A DNA stretch of 64,000 nt from Gymnothorax reevesii (Eukaryota > Chordata > Actinopteri > Anguilliformes > Muraenidae): positions 2,234,501-2,298,500 of the forward strand of contig CM056574.1 in the NCBI GenBank assembly GCA_029721435.1, given 5' to 3'. Positions within the stretch are counted from its first letter, which is position 1. Each line of letters starts with the position of its first letter. The translations under genes and the position numbers were made by a program. Below the pieces are notes generated by a model. That model was not told where the DNA came from. It searched no databases and worked only from the letters and a program-made list of their open reading frames with translations. Below, one piece after another: positions 11,696-24,419 of this stretch.

Positions 11696-14600
11696 TTACA
11701 TCTCACATGAGCCTTTGGCCCGTTATACATCTCACAGGAGCCTTTGGTCCATTATACATGTCACATGAGCCTTTGGCCCATTATACATCTGACATGAGCC
11801 TTTGGCCCGTTATACATCTCACATGAACCTTTAGCCCGTTATACATCTCACACGAGCCTTTGGCCCGTTATACATCTCACATGAACCTTTGGCCCGTTAT
11901 ACATCTCACACGAGCCTTTGGCCCGTTATACATCTCACATGAGCCTTTAGCCCGTTATACATCTCACACGAGCCTTTGGCCCGTTATACATCTCACATGA
12001 GCCTTTGGCCCATTATATATCTGACATGAGCCTTTGGCCCGTTATACATCTCACATGAGCCTTTAGCCCGTTATACATCTCACACGAGCCTTTGGCCCGT
12101 TATACATCTCACATGAGCCTTTGGCCCATTATATATCTGACATGAGCCTTTGGCCCGTTATACATCTCACATGAACCTTTGGCCCTTTATACATCTCACA
12201 TGAACCTTTGGCCCGTTATACATCTCACATGAGCCTTTGGCCCTTTATACATCTCACATGAACCTTTGGCCCGTTATACATCTCACATGAGCCTTTGGCC
12301 CTTTATACATCTCACATGAACCTTTGGCCCGTTATACATCTCACATGAACCTTTGGCCCTTTATACATCTCACATGAGCCTTTGGCCCTTTATACATCTC
12401 ACGTGAACCTTTGGCCCGTTATACATCTCACATGAGCCTTTGGCCCGTTATACATCTCACATGAACCTTTGGCCCGTTATACATCTCACATGAGCCTTTG
12501 GCCTTTTATACATCTCACATGAGCCTTTGGCCCTTTATACATCTCACATGAACCTTTGGCCCGTTATACATCTCACATGAGCCTTTGGCCCTTTATACAT
12601 CTCACATGAACCTTTGGCCCGTTATACATCTCACATGAGCCTTTGGCCCGTTATACATCTCACATGAACCTTTAGTCCGTTATACATCTCACATGAACCT
12701 TTGGCCCTTTATACATCTCACATGAACCTTTGGCCCGTTATACATCTCACATGAGCCTTTGGCCCTTTATACATCTCACATGAGCCTTTGGCCCTTTATA
12801 CATCTCACATGAACCTTTGGCCCGTTATACATCTCACATGAACCTTTGGCCCGTTATACATCTCACATGAACCTTTGGCCCTTTATACATCTCACATGAG
12901 CCTTTAGCCCGTTATACATCTCACATGAGCCTTTGGCCCGTTATACATCTCACATGAACCTTTGGCCCGTTATACATCTCACATGAACCTTTAGTCCGTT
13001 ATACATCTCACATGAGCCTTTAGCCCGTTATACATCTCACATGAACCTTTGGCCCGTTATACATCTCACATGAACCTTTGGCCCGTTATACATCTCACAT
13101 GAACCTTTGGCCCGTTATACATCTCACATGAACCTTTGGCCCTTTATACATCTCACATGAACCTTTGGCCCGTTATACATCTCACATGAACCTTTGGCCC
13201 TTTATACATCTCACATGAACCTTTGGCCCTTTATACATCTCACATGAACCTTTGGCCCTTTATACATCTCACATGAACCTTTGGCCCTTTATACATCTCA
13301 CATGAGCCTTGAGCCCGTTATACATTTCACATGAGCCTTTGGCCAGTTATACATCTCACATGAACCTTTGGCCCTTTATACATCTCACATGAGCCTTTAG
13401 CCTGTTATACATCTCACATGAGCCTTTGGCCCGTTATACATCTCACATGAACCTTTGGCCCGTTATACATCTCACATGAACCTTTGGCCCTTTATACATC
13501 TCACATGAACCTTTGGCCCGTTATACATCTCACATGAACCTTTGGCCCTTTATACATCTCACATGAACCTTTGGCCCATTATACATCTGACATGAGCCTT
13601 TGGCCCGTTATACATCTCACATGAGCCTTTGGCCCGTTATACATCTGACATGAACCTTTGGCCCATTATACATCTCACATGAGCCTTTGGCCCGTTATAC
13701 ATCTGACATGAACCTTTGGCCCATTATACATCTCACATGAGCCTTTGGCCCGTTATACATCTGACATGAACCTTTGGCCCATTATACATCTCACATGAGC
13801 CTTTGGCCCGTTATACATCTGACATGAACCTTTGGCCCATTATACATCTCACATGAGCCTTTGGCCCGTTATACATCTGACATGAGCCTTTGGCCCATTA
13901 TACATCTCACATGAGCCTTTGGCCCGTTATACATCTGACATAAACCTTTGGCCCATTATACATCTCACATGAGCCTTTGGCCCGTTATACATCTGACATG
14001 AACCTTTGGCCCATTATACATCTCACATGAACATTTAGCCCGTTATACATCTCACATGAACCTTTGGCCCGTTATACATCTCATATGAGCCTTTGGCCCT
14101 TTATACATCTCACATGAGCCTTTGGCCCGTTATACATCTGACATGAACCTTTGGCCCATTATTCATCTCACATGAGCCTTTGGCCCGTTATACATCTCAC
14201 ATGATCCTTTGGCCCATTATACATCTCACATGAACCTTTGGCCCGTTATACATCTCACATGAGCCTTTGGCCCGTTATACATCTCACATGAGTCTTTGGC
14301 CCATTATACATCTCACATGAACCTTTGGCCCTTTATACATCTCACATGAGCCTTTGGCCCGTTATACATCTCACATGAAGCTTTGGCCCGTTATACATCT
14401 CACATGAGCCTTTAGCCCGTTATACATCTCACATGAGCCTTTAGCTCGTTATACATCTCACATGAACCTTTGGCCCATTATACATCTCACATGAGCCTTT
14501 GGCCCGTTATACATCTCACATGAACCTTTGGCCCGTTATACATCTGACATGAGCCTTTGGCCCGTTATACATCTCACATGAGCCTTTGGCCCTTTATACA

Positions 14601-15255
14601 TCTCACATGAGCCTTTGGCCCTTTATACATCTCACATGAGCCTTTGGCCCATTATATATCTGACATGAGCCTTTGGCCCGTTATACATCTCACATGAGCC
14701 TTTAGCCCGTTATACATCTCACACGAGCCTTTGGCCCGTTATACATCTCACATGAGCCTTTGGCCCATTATATATCTGACATGAGCCTTTGGCCCGTTAT
14801 ACATCTCACATGAGCCTTTGGCCCGTTATACATCTCACATGAACCTTTGGCCCGTTATACATCTCACATGAGCCTTTGGCCCGTTATACATCTCACATGA
14901 GCCTTTGGCCCGTTATACATCTCACATGAGCCTTTGGCCCGTTATACATCTCACATGAACCTTTGGCCCGTTATACATCTCACATGAGCCTTTGGCCCGT
15001 TATACATCTCACATGAGCCTTTGGCCCGTTATACATCTGACATGAGCCTTTGGCCCGTTATACATCTCACATGAACCTTTGGCCCTTTATACATCTCACA
15101 TGAGCCTTTGGCCCGTTATACATCTCACATGAACCTTTAGTCCGTTATACATCTCACATGAACCTTTAGTCCATTATACGTCTCACATGAGCCTTTGGCC
15201 CATTATACATCTCACATGAGCCTTTGGCCCGTTATACATCTCACATGAGCCTTTT
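11696..15255. repeat. 29-bp minisatellite, about 123 copies
   Basis: The unit is 29 bp, containing CATCTCACATGAGCCTTTGG then CCCGTTATA. Most variation is limited to a few sites: GAGCC or GAACC, and CCCGTT, CCCTTT or CCCATT. Between about 13600 and 14010 a 58-bp dimer is amplified, one half carrying CTGACATGAACC and CATTA and the other CTCACATGAGCC and CGTTA. The array lies about 9.6 kb upstream of the attractin exon. No long open frame survives in it. Confidence 0.98.
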
Positions 15256-16537
15256 GTGCAATTTGACCAAACCACTTTTGTGCTGACAGACAAACACAAA
15301 AAAACAAACAAACAGACCAACAGGCGGACAAATGCCTCTGAAAATGACACCACTTCACGTTTATGCCGTGAAAAAATCACAGGATCTTGGCTGCAGTCCG
15401 TGGTTGTCATATATGCCCTTTTCACAAAACGTAGCCAAAATGTCAGATGGTTAAAATGTTGGACCCAATTAGAAAATGAAGACCAGAAGCTCACATGATG
15501 TCAAGACACCTCAGACATAAGAAATCACAGCAGCTCAGTCTTTGCAGCGCAACAGGCTGTGGGACATCTATTCTGGGGGAAAACTGCTTCTTTAGGATGA
15601 GCTTTAACGGCTGTGCTGACAGTGAATGTGATTAACTCCCCGCAGCGGGTTACTGATGGATGTATCAGGCTGGACGAGCCTGTCCTCATGTCTGAGATCT
15701 GCCTGAGGAGGGAGATCAGTGTGCCGCAGTCATCTGTCCTCAGGGCAGGGATCTCAGTCTCTGTCCCTCCCTCCCTCCCCTCTCCCTCTCCCTTTCTCCC
15801 TCTCTCCCTCTCTACCTCCTCTCACCTTTTCTCTCCCTCTCTCTCTCTGTCCCAACTCTGTGGTCACAGGCCAGTTTTTTCCACGCTGTTAAATTTTATT
15901 AATTCATTCATTGCGTTTTAGGAACATTGATTTCATTGGGTCAGTTACTGCAATTCTGCTAGAATTATCCAGAGGAGGATTTATTCAGCAGCTCTTGAGT
16001 TAGTTTCTGCTGGGAAGGAGGCTGGAGGAGAATCATGTGAACAGACGGAGACACAGGGTCTCCTCACACAGTCCAGGCGAGACTCCGACACTCTGTCTCT
16101 TCTATGAGGAAACAGTCAAAACTATCCCAACACTTTCTCAAAATGTTCATCTCTCTATTCATCCCTCTGTTTTTGGCGTTTGGCCCTTTGATGGGAATGG
16201 TGAAGGTGTCTGGAGCTCAGTCCTCCTGATGTCCACAGTCAATTGAACGAATGAACTTCTGCAACAATGCAATGATTTAAAGGCGTTTCAGTCGAAGTGA
16301 TGAAAGCAGTGAGGAACAGCACAAGAGCTGCGCCAAGGAAGGACTGTTACCCTCAGACCAGCTGTTGCTCAGGCAGACTGGAGGGGAGAGCAGGTCAGCA
16401 CTGGAATGATATATATTATTTCTTTCTCATATTTGTCAAATATTTTCACCACAGCAGAAATGCGGAAGCATCTTTAATGATAATCCGAACAATTTCTGTC
16501 TGAAGAGCTGAGTACAGTAATCTCGTCTTTTATTATA
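15256..16537. other. Unassigned DNA with a CT-rich stretch
   Basis: No gene is recognised. A CCCT/CTCT-rich tract occupies about 15764-15850. A 102-codon open frame at 15613-15921 runs through it and is low complexity. Confidence 0.5.
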
Positions 16538-18018
16538 CACTGAACAAAAATATAAACGCAACACTTCCTATTGTGAGAAATATGACCATGTTCAGAAGCT
16601 CATTGTACTTTCATTGAGTGTTGACAGATTGTATGACCATATTGCAATATATTTCGATCAATGATTTAAAAAGACAAACAAGAATCTCGCGATGGCGTGA
16701 TGATAAAGGGGATGGGGTCTATTGTCCTAATATCACAAATCAATATTGGGTCTGTCCGCCTTTGGCCTGCTGCACTGCTACACATCTCTGCTGTGTGGAC
16801 TGTAACAAATGGTCAATGGTGACTTGGGGGACATGTTCCCACTTCTCTTCAAGAGCTGTGTGGAGATGGCAGCTATTGGCTGAAAATGGGAACCAATGAT
16901 GAACCCGTTGCTTGTGGACATCCCAAAGATGCTGGAAGGGGGACAAATCCGAGGAATAAGCCGACCATTCAAGCACACAAATGTTTTCAGGCTCAGGAAA
17001 TTCTGTGCAAACACGGGTGACTTGGGTCTGGCATGGTCATGCTGGATGTTATTGTTGTGATGGATGGACGGTAGGACGATAGGCAGCGCATCTCATCTTG
17101 AAATCACACTGCATTCAAGCTGCTGTTCATCAACATCAGTTGGGTGCAGTGTCCTTGGAATATTCCCACCCAAACCAGCACTCCACCACCATGTGCCACT
17201 GCGCTCACCCCAGTGATGTCAGCATAACGATCCTCCGCCCATTCGCTCTGTGAAGTTGGAATCGTGACTCGTCTGTAAAGAAAACAGTCCTCCATTGTGC
17301 CGTTGGCCATCAAACGTGTCTATTCACTCAGTCGAACCAATTTTTACATCGAGCTGACGAGAGGTCCAATCCACAAAGGGCAAAAGACGTTAAGATATGG
17401 ACTTCCTGGAGATTATTTTTCACAGTTTCAGCAAAAATGGGGTGATGGTGGGGACCAGCTGTCTCCTCTGCAGTGGGAGTCACTGGTCTCAGACGATCAC
17501 AGAGATTAAGAGTCCAGATATGGCGGTCTTGGATGGGGGTCGTCACACATGGTCATCATGCATGCGGGCGTCTTCTGTCTTGCCTCATTCCTCAAAAAGT
17601 GTTTTATGTGACTTATTGTTGAAACATGGACATTAAGAGCCCTTTCAACATCCCTGAGAAACATTCCTGCATTGAGCAGGCCAATGGCATCTCCCTCATG
17701 GCTCGAGTCATTCATGGCATTTTGAACGATGGCAGAACTGGGACTTTTGGGGTGGCCTTTTATTGACCAGAGTACAGGATGTGTCTGGGCTGACTGTACC
17801 TGATTTCAGCAGCTCTGGGTCAGGCCCCACCTGTCTGACAGGCTAATTTAGACAATGGGCATGAACTTGACAATGATATGGAGAAGGTGACTGAAATGCA
17901 CAGAGACCAGTGGCACATAACCTCGGTCACATAAATAAACCCAACTAAGCCAACCTCAGAAATAATCATGCGTAATATTGAAATGACTAAACTGTTGCGT
18001 TTATATTTTTGTTCAGTA
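16538..18018 (-). mobile_element. Degraded Tc1-like DNA transposon
   Basis: Terminal inverted repeats read CACTGAACAAAAATATAAAC at the left and GTTTATATTTTTGTTCAG at the right, both next to TA dinucleotides as expected for Tc1/mariner insertion. The total of about 1.5 kb fits a full-length element. The left end has CACTGAAC where the right end corresponds to CTGAAC, so one terminus has lost two bases. The remnant transposase runs on the minus strand. Confidence 0.9.
16740..17720 (-). pseudogene. Broken Tc1-like transposase
   Basis: Read from high to low coordinates, pieces of the protein appear in order but in different frames. A helix-turn-helix region with DVERALNVHVSTISHI lies around 17650. 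GGGVLVWVGIF, preceding the second catalytic block, is near 17190. QHDHARPKSPVFAQNFL with the second Asp lies near 17010. SSDLSPFQHLWDV is near 16940. In the last motif the family normally has NPIEHLWD, and here the catalytic Glu is Gln. Frameshifts and stops separate the pieces, so no functional transposase can be made. Confidence 0.88.
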
Positions 18019-19780
18019 TAATAGTGTGCAATTCCATAAAGAAAATTCACATTACACATTAGCAGGTGCATTCACTGCACTGCTTGCGGCAAGATTTTAA
18101 ATCTTTGTAGCGCATTTAACGCACACAACACCTCACGGCACAGGGGCGCAGGCCCCAAAATGGGGCCACAGGAGGCTGAGGGGGGGCCCTGAGATTAGGG
18201 GATATTACCGAGGGCCTCAAGCATGAAACATCAAAACACTACACAGCTCTGTAAATAACACAAGGCCAGAAATTTACCGCAGCCCCCAGAATGTAGAGTA
18301 ACCTTTTCACTTGACGCCACTCTCAGGTGTGTAATGACATTATTCATATTAAGTTTCTGAGGATAACTGCAGCAGCCATTTTCAAAAATATCATGTTATT
18401 GTGTAAAGGTATTGTGATTACGAGGCAGACGTCATTGTGCCTCCTGCTGAGAGAGGGACCCTGGAATATTTCAAGGACCTTTGGGGCCAAAAGATTGTGA
18501 AGCATTGATTTATCTGCCTAAAAACACGTTTTGTACACCAGAACATGACCAATGACTGCCGATGGCATCTGCCTTTTACATCAGTCATTGTTTGTATCGC
18601 AGATCGGCGTGAGCTGATAGGTCTCGTTAGATAAGGCTCTTCTTTGTCGACGGGTCTGTTATAATCATCTGTCATTGAGAAAGCCAGCAGTACACCAAGT
18701 GATTCACATTAAAAATTTAAGTAAAAAGTCCCCCTCCTGACCTTCTTCTAACCAGCCCGTCCGCTTCATGGCAGCTCGTGTATTTTAAATGGCGGGGCAG
18801 CGGCTCTAATCGGCGCGAGGCCGGCAAACCCCGCCAAACAGTTCAATTAGCAGCTCGTGACGGGCAGGACATTAGCGTACAAGCAATTAAAAGAAATGGC
18901 GCTCTGCTGCTCCAGTGGAGACAAAGGTGAACTTTAGCGGCTCTAATTAACCAGAAGACCGACAGCAGAGCGTGGACGTTCTGCACAGAGACCGAGAAGA
19001 ATTCTGTGCTTAAGGAAGTCAGATGAATTTTGCGGCTCTGTAATTAATCCTTCCAATAACTGGTGAATTCACTGAGTTGTATTTAAACATGAAAAACTCA
19101 TCGGGAACTGAGAATCACAGGTGAGGTTTGACTGTTGCAGTACAGAAGTGGCGACCCGCTGCTCAGCACGTCGCAAACTCTTCAGGCTGTTCGAGCCGCT
19201 TACCCACGCAGGTGAAATTAATTCCCGGCTCTGAGGAGGTGGCGAAGAAAAAAAATCTGTTTCAAAAAGCAATTTTCTTCAGCTAAAATGGACCATACGT
19301 CTTGAAAATGAAACTATTGAACTGGTAAAAGCACCCTTATGCCCCCAGAGAAAAAGGGCTCTCTGGCTTGTTTCCATTTGGGAGAAAAGTTTTTAGTTCT
19401 TTCTAAATCTACGGCCGCAGTTTATTCTGTTGGGTTTATCCCAGCACCCGCCACCCTGAGAAGAAACTCCCCCTCATGGTGCACGGAGCGGGGCTCCCAG
19501 TAATGGTGGTTTGAAACGCACTCTGACTTTATTTCTCAGGCCAAAAGGGTGAGCAAGTCGATGGTACAAAGAGTTTTTTTTTGTCTCGAAAAGGCTTCGT
19601 ACTTATATTTTCTCAAGCCTACAAAAGCTTGACAGATCTACAAGTAAGTGCAGTGTGTGCTGAGCCACGGTCATATGTTGTTGAGCGAGTTTTTTAGCCT
19701 GAAATGGAGACTTTAAAAGGGCTGTAAGATTTTTATGGATATTTTGTTTTTGGTCCGACCGCCGCCGCTGTCGCACTACG
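18019..19780. other. Unassigned DNA with a possible conserved non-coding segment
   Basis: No gene is recognised. The part at about 18725-19010 is different in character from its neighbours: moderately GC-rich, free of repeat signatures, and studded with TAATT/AATTA words (GTTCAATTAGCAGC, GCAATTAAAAG, CTCTAATTAACC). That is the look of vertebrate conserved regulatory DNA, but conservation cannot be tested here. Confidence 0.35.
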
Positions 19781-20215
19781 TGTTAACACGATAACTTCAG
19801 TCATATTTCAATTACAAATTTCAAGTTTTGCATATAGGTAAGTATCATAAAGAGGAAGAACTGATTCGATTTTGGACAATTTACGATTTCTAGATTGGCC
19901 ACCAGGGGCCGAAAACGGATTTTCGTGTTAACACGATAACTTCAGTAATATTTCAATTACAAATTCCAAGTTTTGCATATAAGTTAGTATCATAAAGAGG
20001 AAGAACTGATTCGATTTTGGACAATTTACAATTTCTATATTGGCCACCAGGGGCCGAAAACTGATTTTCTTGTTAACACGATAACTTCAGTAATATTTCA
20101 ATTACAAATTCCAAGTTTTGCATATAAGTAAGTATCATAAAGAGGAAGAACTGGTTCGATTTTGGACAATTTACAATTTCTAGATTGGCCACCAGGGGCC
20201 AAAAACTGAAAAAAT
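19781..20215. repeat. Three tandem copies of a 145-bp unit
   Basis: TGTTAACACGATAACTTCAG occurs at 19781, 19926 and 20071, exactly 145 bp apart. The following bases, ending in TTGGCCACCAGGGGCC, are nearly identical between copies. The few differences (for example AGGTAAG versus AAGTTAG) suggest recent tandem duplication. Confidence 0.95.
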
Positions 20216-20620
20216 CATTGTTTTTATCATATCTCTGGAAATATTTGTCCGATTGACCTCAAATCAAGGGCAAATGAAAGGTCATGACCTGAGGATGTGT
20301 CCCATAATGACATAATATACCTGTTTGGTTCAATATTTTGACACAAGGTGGAGCTTTATCACATAAAATTCACCATTTTTGCCATATCTTTGGAACAGTT
20401 TGTCCAATTGAGATGAAACTATGTGCAACTGCAAGGTCATGACCTCACAGCGTGTCAAATGATGACATCATACTGTATGGTTCAATATTTTGCCTCCAGG
20501 TGGCGCTTTGTGATGGAAAATTTCCATTTTGGCCATATCTTCAGAACCATTTGTCCGATTGAGCTGAAATTAAGTTCAAATGAAAGGTCGTGACCTGAGG
20601 GGCTTTACATTGTATTGGGT
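20216..20620. repeat. Degenerate tandem repeat with about 152-bp period
   Basis: CCATATCTTTGGAAC-like words recur near 20228, 20383 and 20534. Each is followed by TTTGTCC(G/A)ATTGA and then by AAGGTCATGACCT. Copies are far more diverged than those of the adjacent 145-bp array. This type of sequence is dispersed in fish genomes; the family name is not known to me. Confidence 0.75.
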
Positions 20621-20850
20621 CTATTCAAGGATTGGGGAATTGGAGGATTGGGGGCGTTCGGGGATATACCCCAAGCCATAAGCCTAGTTCGGTTCAGGAG
20701 TAGTGTGAAGCACTGCAGTCAGTCAGTCAGAACTGGATAATGATGTCACTCCACTCAGGTGGACCAGAGCACTAACAGTTCCAGAATCTTCTCTTTATTC
20801 AGGTTAAGAAACTTGAAATGTGATGCAGTATTTAGTAACAGTCTTGTAAC

Positions 20851-21150
20851 CACGATGGCACAGTGGTTCGCACTACTGCCTCACAGCAAGAAGGTCGTGG
20901 GTTTGAATCTGGCCTGGGGCCTTTGTGTGGAGTTTGCATGATCTCCCCGTGTTTCATCAGGCTACTCTGTTTTCCCCACCCACAAAAACATGCATCACAG
21001 GAACACTCCTACCAGAACCTCTGACCAGGGAACTGGCTTTAGAACTGGAGTTGGTCCCTGGGCGCTGCTCTGTGGCTGCCCACTGCCCCTTACTATGGGA
21101 TGGGTCAAATGCAGAGGACAAATTACCCCACGGGGTTCAATAAAGTGTAT
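20851..21150 (+). mobile_element. tRNA-derived SINE
   Basis: The head GGCACAGTGGTTCGCACTAC resembles a tRNA A box region. It is followed by CACAGCAAGAAGG and by GGTTTGAATC at 20900-20909, a recognisable RNA polymerase III B box with one or two changes from GGTTCGAATC. The body contains GAGTTTGCATGATCTCCCCG, common to several fish SINEs. The tail has GGGTCAAATGCAGAGGACAA and then TTCAATAAAGTGTATC, like the L2-derived 3' ends these SINEs use for retroposition. Confidence 0.88.
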
Positions 21151-21646
21151 CTGTAGTTCGTCCTTATTTTATTTCACTTGCTCGCCTTTTCCAATGAACC
21201 TGCCGTAAAAATGTGACTCTCGGAGTAACGCTTGGTTCAGTGCCAATTTCAAAAAGCACCAATTTCACAAAGGGACTGTCAGAAGTGATCACACCCTGGA
21301 AGGACGTTTGTGTACTTGAATAAAATAAAGACTCTAGTCAGACGCGGGAGGCGCAGTGGAATCCCTTCAGTGAGAAGGTTTGAATCAGGCCAGGGGTCTT
21401 GCTGTGCGGAGCTGCACGTTTGTGCAGAATAGATCACCTACAGGGACTGGACTGCAAAGACATCCATATCGGGCGAACTGGAGGCTGCATACGGCTTTTG
21501 GATGTGACTGAATGTTCTGTGAAATTTGTGATGGATCATCAAACTGGTCAGGTGGTCCTGCACCCTCATTTGAAGATCCTGCAAGAAGGCACCGTCGCCA
21601 AGGCCTTAAGTGTCTTATCGGACAGTTTCACTGGCACAAATTCAGC
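21151..21646. other. Unassigned DNA
   Basis: No gene is recognised. GGAGGCGCAGTGG and AAGGTTTGAATCAGGCC near 21345-21395 could be a second, badly decayed SINE head, but the body is not recognisable. Confidence 0.35.
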
Positions 21647-21651
21647 TTGAT

Positions 21652-22908
21652 TGTGAGGCAACGCTCTGGTACTAAAAGCGAGAACACAGGATTACAATAA
21701 AGGAGATTTTATTGAGCGAGGGGGGTAACCCCCGCAGGGCATAAGGCAAAAGTACAGAGTCCACAATCCCAAAGTCAAAATCCAGTGGGGCAGAATCAGA
21801 GTCGTAACCAGGGCAGCAAACACAAAAATCGCAGTCAGACAAAACAAATTCGGGACACAGGCAATGGTTTGTAGGAGAAGCAAACTCATAAACCATAGGG
21901 TGAATTCGAATTGTAAACAGGACAGCAATCCACAAAATCGTAGTCAGGTAAAAAAGGGTTCGAACACACAGATGCAAAAGTAATCCAATAAGGGCAAGCC
22001 AAAAATCAAAAGACGGACGATCCAGTCAGAAAAGAAATGCAATGAGTACAAGGCGGGATAATGAGCAGCACAGATAAACACGAGAGACAATCTGACAGGG
22101 AAGTTCTGTGAAGAGACACCTAATATACACTCCAGGGACATCACATGGTACACAGAACACAGGTGCAGGAAATGAGACTAATTACAAAGGGTGGAACAAG
22201 AGGGAGAACCTAATCACATAAAGTAGGCAAAAGCCAAAACACGGACAGGGATCACAAGACAATCCTATAGACAAACATACGGCTCCAGTCAAGGAGTTAT
22301 AACGTGCACAGATAATTAGAGAAAGGACAGCGCGATCAGATTTGGAGTTTCCACAGAAATGCAGCAGAGGAGATTAGGGAGAGAAAAGAGGCGGAGACTA
22401 GAACAGGGCGAGTGCTGAGAGCTTGTTAATCAATTAGTAAGTGAAACTATACAATCCCTTAGTGCTCGTTAGTGAGTTAGTATGATATACAATGTAAGTT
22501 AATGTTAGTAACTTTTAGCGAAAACAACAAACTGTTAGTATTGGTCAGTAAAATAGAAAAGTAAGGTGAAGTAAGCAAACGAGATTGGAAGGAAGACCGA
22601 AATTCAGAAACCATTAAATCACCCGAAGAGTGGCACGCAGTACCGGGGCTGTGAGCTGTGACATGACAAGAGACCAGACAGGGGGAGACAAAGTGCAATG
22701 CAGGGTAGAAAGCAAAACATGGATCGGAATAAACTACGGTAAAAAGTAAAACATGGAAGAACTAAACTAAGAGAATGCATGAATTAATCAAAGTAACCAA
22801 ATCCCAATACACATTACAAAGAATAGTCAGACATAGCAAAAATCCAAATATGAACATAGTAAACAGATCAAGAGCATGAACATGGCGAGGCAGATCAGAA
22901 TCATAACA
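21652..22908 (-). mobile_element. Solo LTR with 5-bp target duplication, copy C
   Basis: On the plus strand the element reads TGTGAGGCAACG... to ...CAGAATCATAACA, so on its own strand it has TG...CA termini. TTGAT at 21647-21651 is repeated immediately after the element at 22909-22913, the 5-bp target duplication produced by LTR-retrotransposon integrases. The reverse strand has AATAAA near its 3' end. No coding region or second LTR is present, so recombination between two LTRs probably left this solo copy. It is the best-delimited of the three copies. Confidence 0.85.
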
Positions 22909-22913
22909 TTGAT

Positions 22914-24419
22914 CCAGTACTCAAATGAGTTTTTTATGGATAAATCACAATCCAAAGTCCGAAAGGGAATTAACCCGTGATTATACCATTAAGCCTCGTC
23001 TGCTACGAACTTCAGCGAAGCCTGACTGGAGCCGTAGAAATTCTTGTGAAATATAATATTCTCTTCCCCAGTCGTGACAGACAGACCATGACTGCTAGGT
23101 TACCTTTAGGAAGAAAGATTCAAAGGTTTTGACAACCTGGGGAGAGCCCATAAAAACTGAAATAAGATTAAAAAAACACAAAATGCTCAGATTCCCCACC
23201 ATGGGTTGTCTTGTATCTGGCTTGGAAAAAAAATACAGTGGACAGGAAGACAGACAGACTTGAACACAACTTGATGTATGAGAAGGCACATCTACACAAT
23301 AAGATGAATTCATCTGGGAAATTTTGTGGAGAAATATTGACCAGTTTTGGTGTTCTGCCTGGGAAACGGCATGAAAGATGATCTGACTGATGCATGGACA
23401 CACGAAGGGACAGCACTCATTCCTGAACTGTCATCCACTCTGCGGCGGGGAGGTGACCTGTTAACTGTGTCCTCCAGACTGATGAGGCCACATGACTCTG
23501 GTTATGCTAAAAATGAGGGATTTTAAAAACTCACCTGCTGCTGATGTTGCACACGGTGAAATCACTTCTATTAGCAGGCTTGGCCTTGAAGATCTGATCT
23601 TATTTGAAAGAAAAATGATTTGCGCTCTCATCGACACTGCTTATTTCAAAGTATGTCGTCACTGTGGAATATTCTCCAGTCAAATGAGATTTCTCCTGAT
23701 TTGCCCCATCTGATTTCCAGACGGCGAATCGGACGAGCAGAAGTGGCGTTTGACTCGGGAGTCCTCCACACCAACTAATTACTTTAAGAAATTAGCGGTA
23801 CCAACGGGTGCAAAAATCATTTTTATATAACAGGGCTGCCCAAATTCTGACCCTCGCACACAAATCCAACCCTGATTTTCCGTCCCTCCTGATAATTAAG
23901 TGAACATTTATTGCCAGACTGTCTTCACTCCTGACTCCCAGGTAAAGAGAGGGTGAAAAACAGAAGTTTCTTGGGGGGAAGCCAAATGAACGAAGTGCTG
24001 CTGGCACTCGGTGACGTGATTATTAGACCTGGGGGCTGCGGTATAGGTCTGCTGATGTGTTCTTCCTGGGCTTAGAATTCCCCCAGCCCTGGAGTTCTGG
24101 TCGATATCATCCATTTTATTCAAAACTCAAGTGTTTTCAGAGATATTCCTTAATCTAGCCTATTCTTCAAAATTGCATTTTGAGCCCCTGATTTAATAAA
24201 TCATCTTTCATCCCAACATTCCAAGTAAGAGGGCAGTTCGCACGCGACAATCAGTTTTCTCTCCAGTTGTTGACCATTCAAATTATTATCGATGAAATAC
24301 GTGTTAATCAAATTTACAATGCGAGTAATCAACGCCGCGGTTAATTAAAAAACAGGCGGTTATGAGAACGATTCATTAATAATCTCAATCTGTGCTCATC
24401 TTGATCTGCAAACGGCCTC
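22914..24419. other. Unassigned upstream DNA, possible regulatory segment at its end
   Basis: No gene is recognised. From about 24120 to 24419 the sequence is non-repetitive with many homeodomain-like ATTA/TAAT words (AATTATTATCGATG, GGTTAATTAAAAAAC, TTCATTAATAATC) just upstream of the attractin promoter region. Whether it is conserved is unknown. Confidence 0.35.

Noticed and set aside
11696..15255. CRISPR-like array
   Set aside because: Units are contiguous 29-mers without unique spacers, in vertebrate DNA; it is a minisatellite.
20851..20925. Functional tRNA gene
   Set aside because: A and B box-like words are present, but the body and L2-type tail identify a SINE, and no cloverleaf with an intact anticodon arm can be drawn with confidence.
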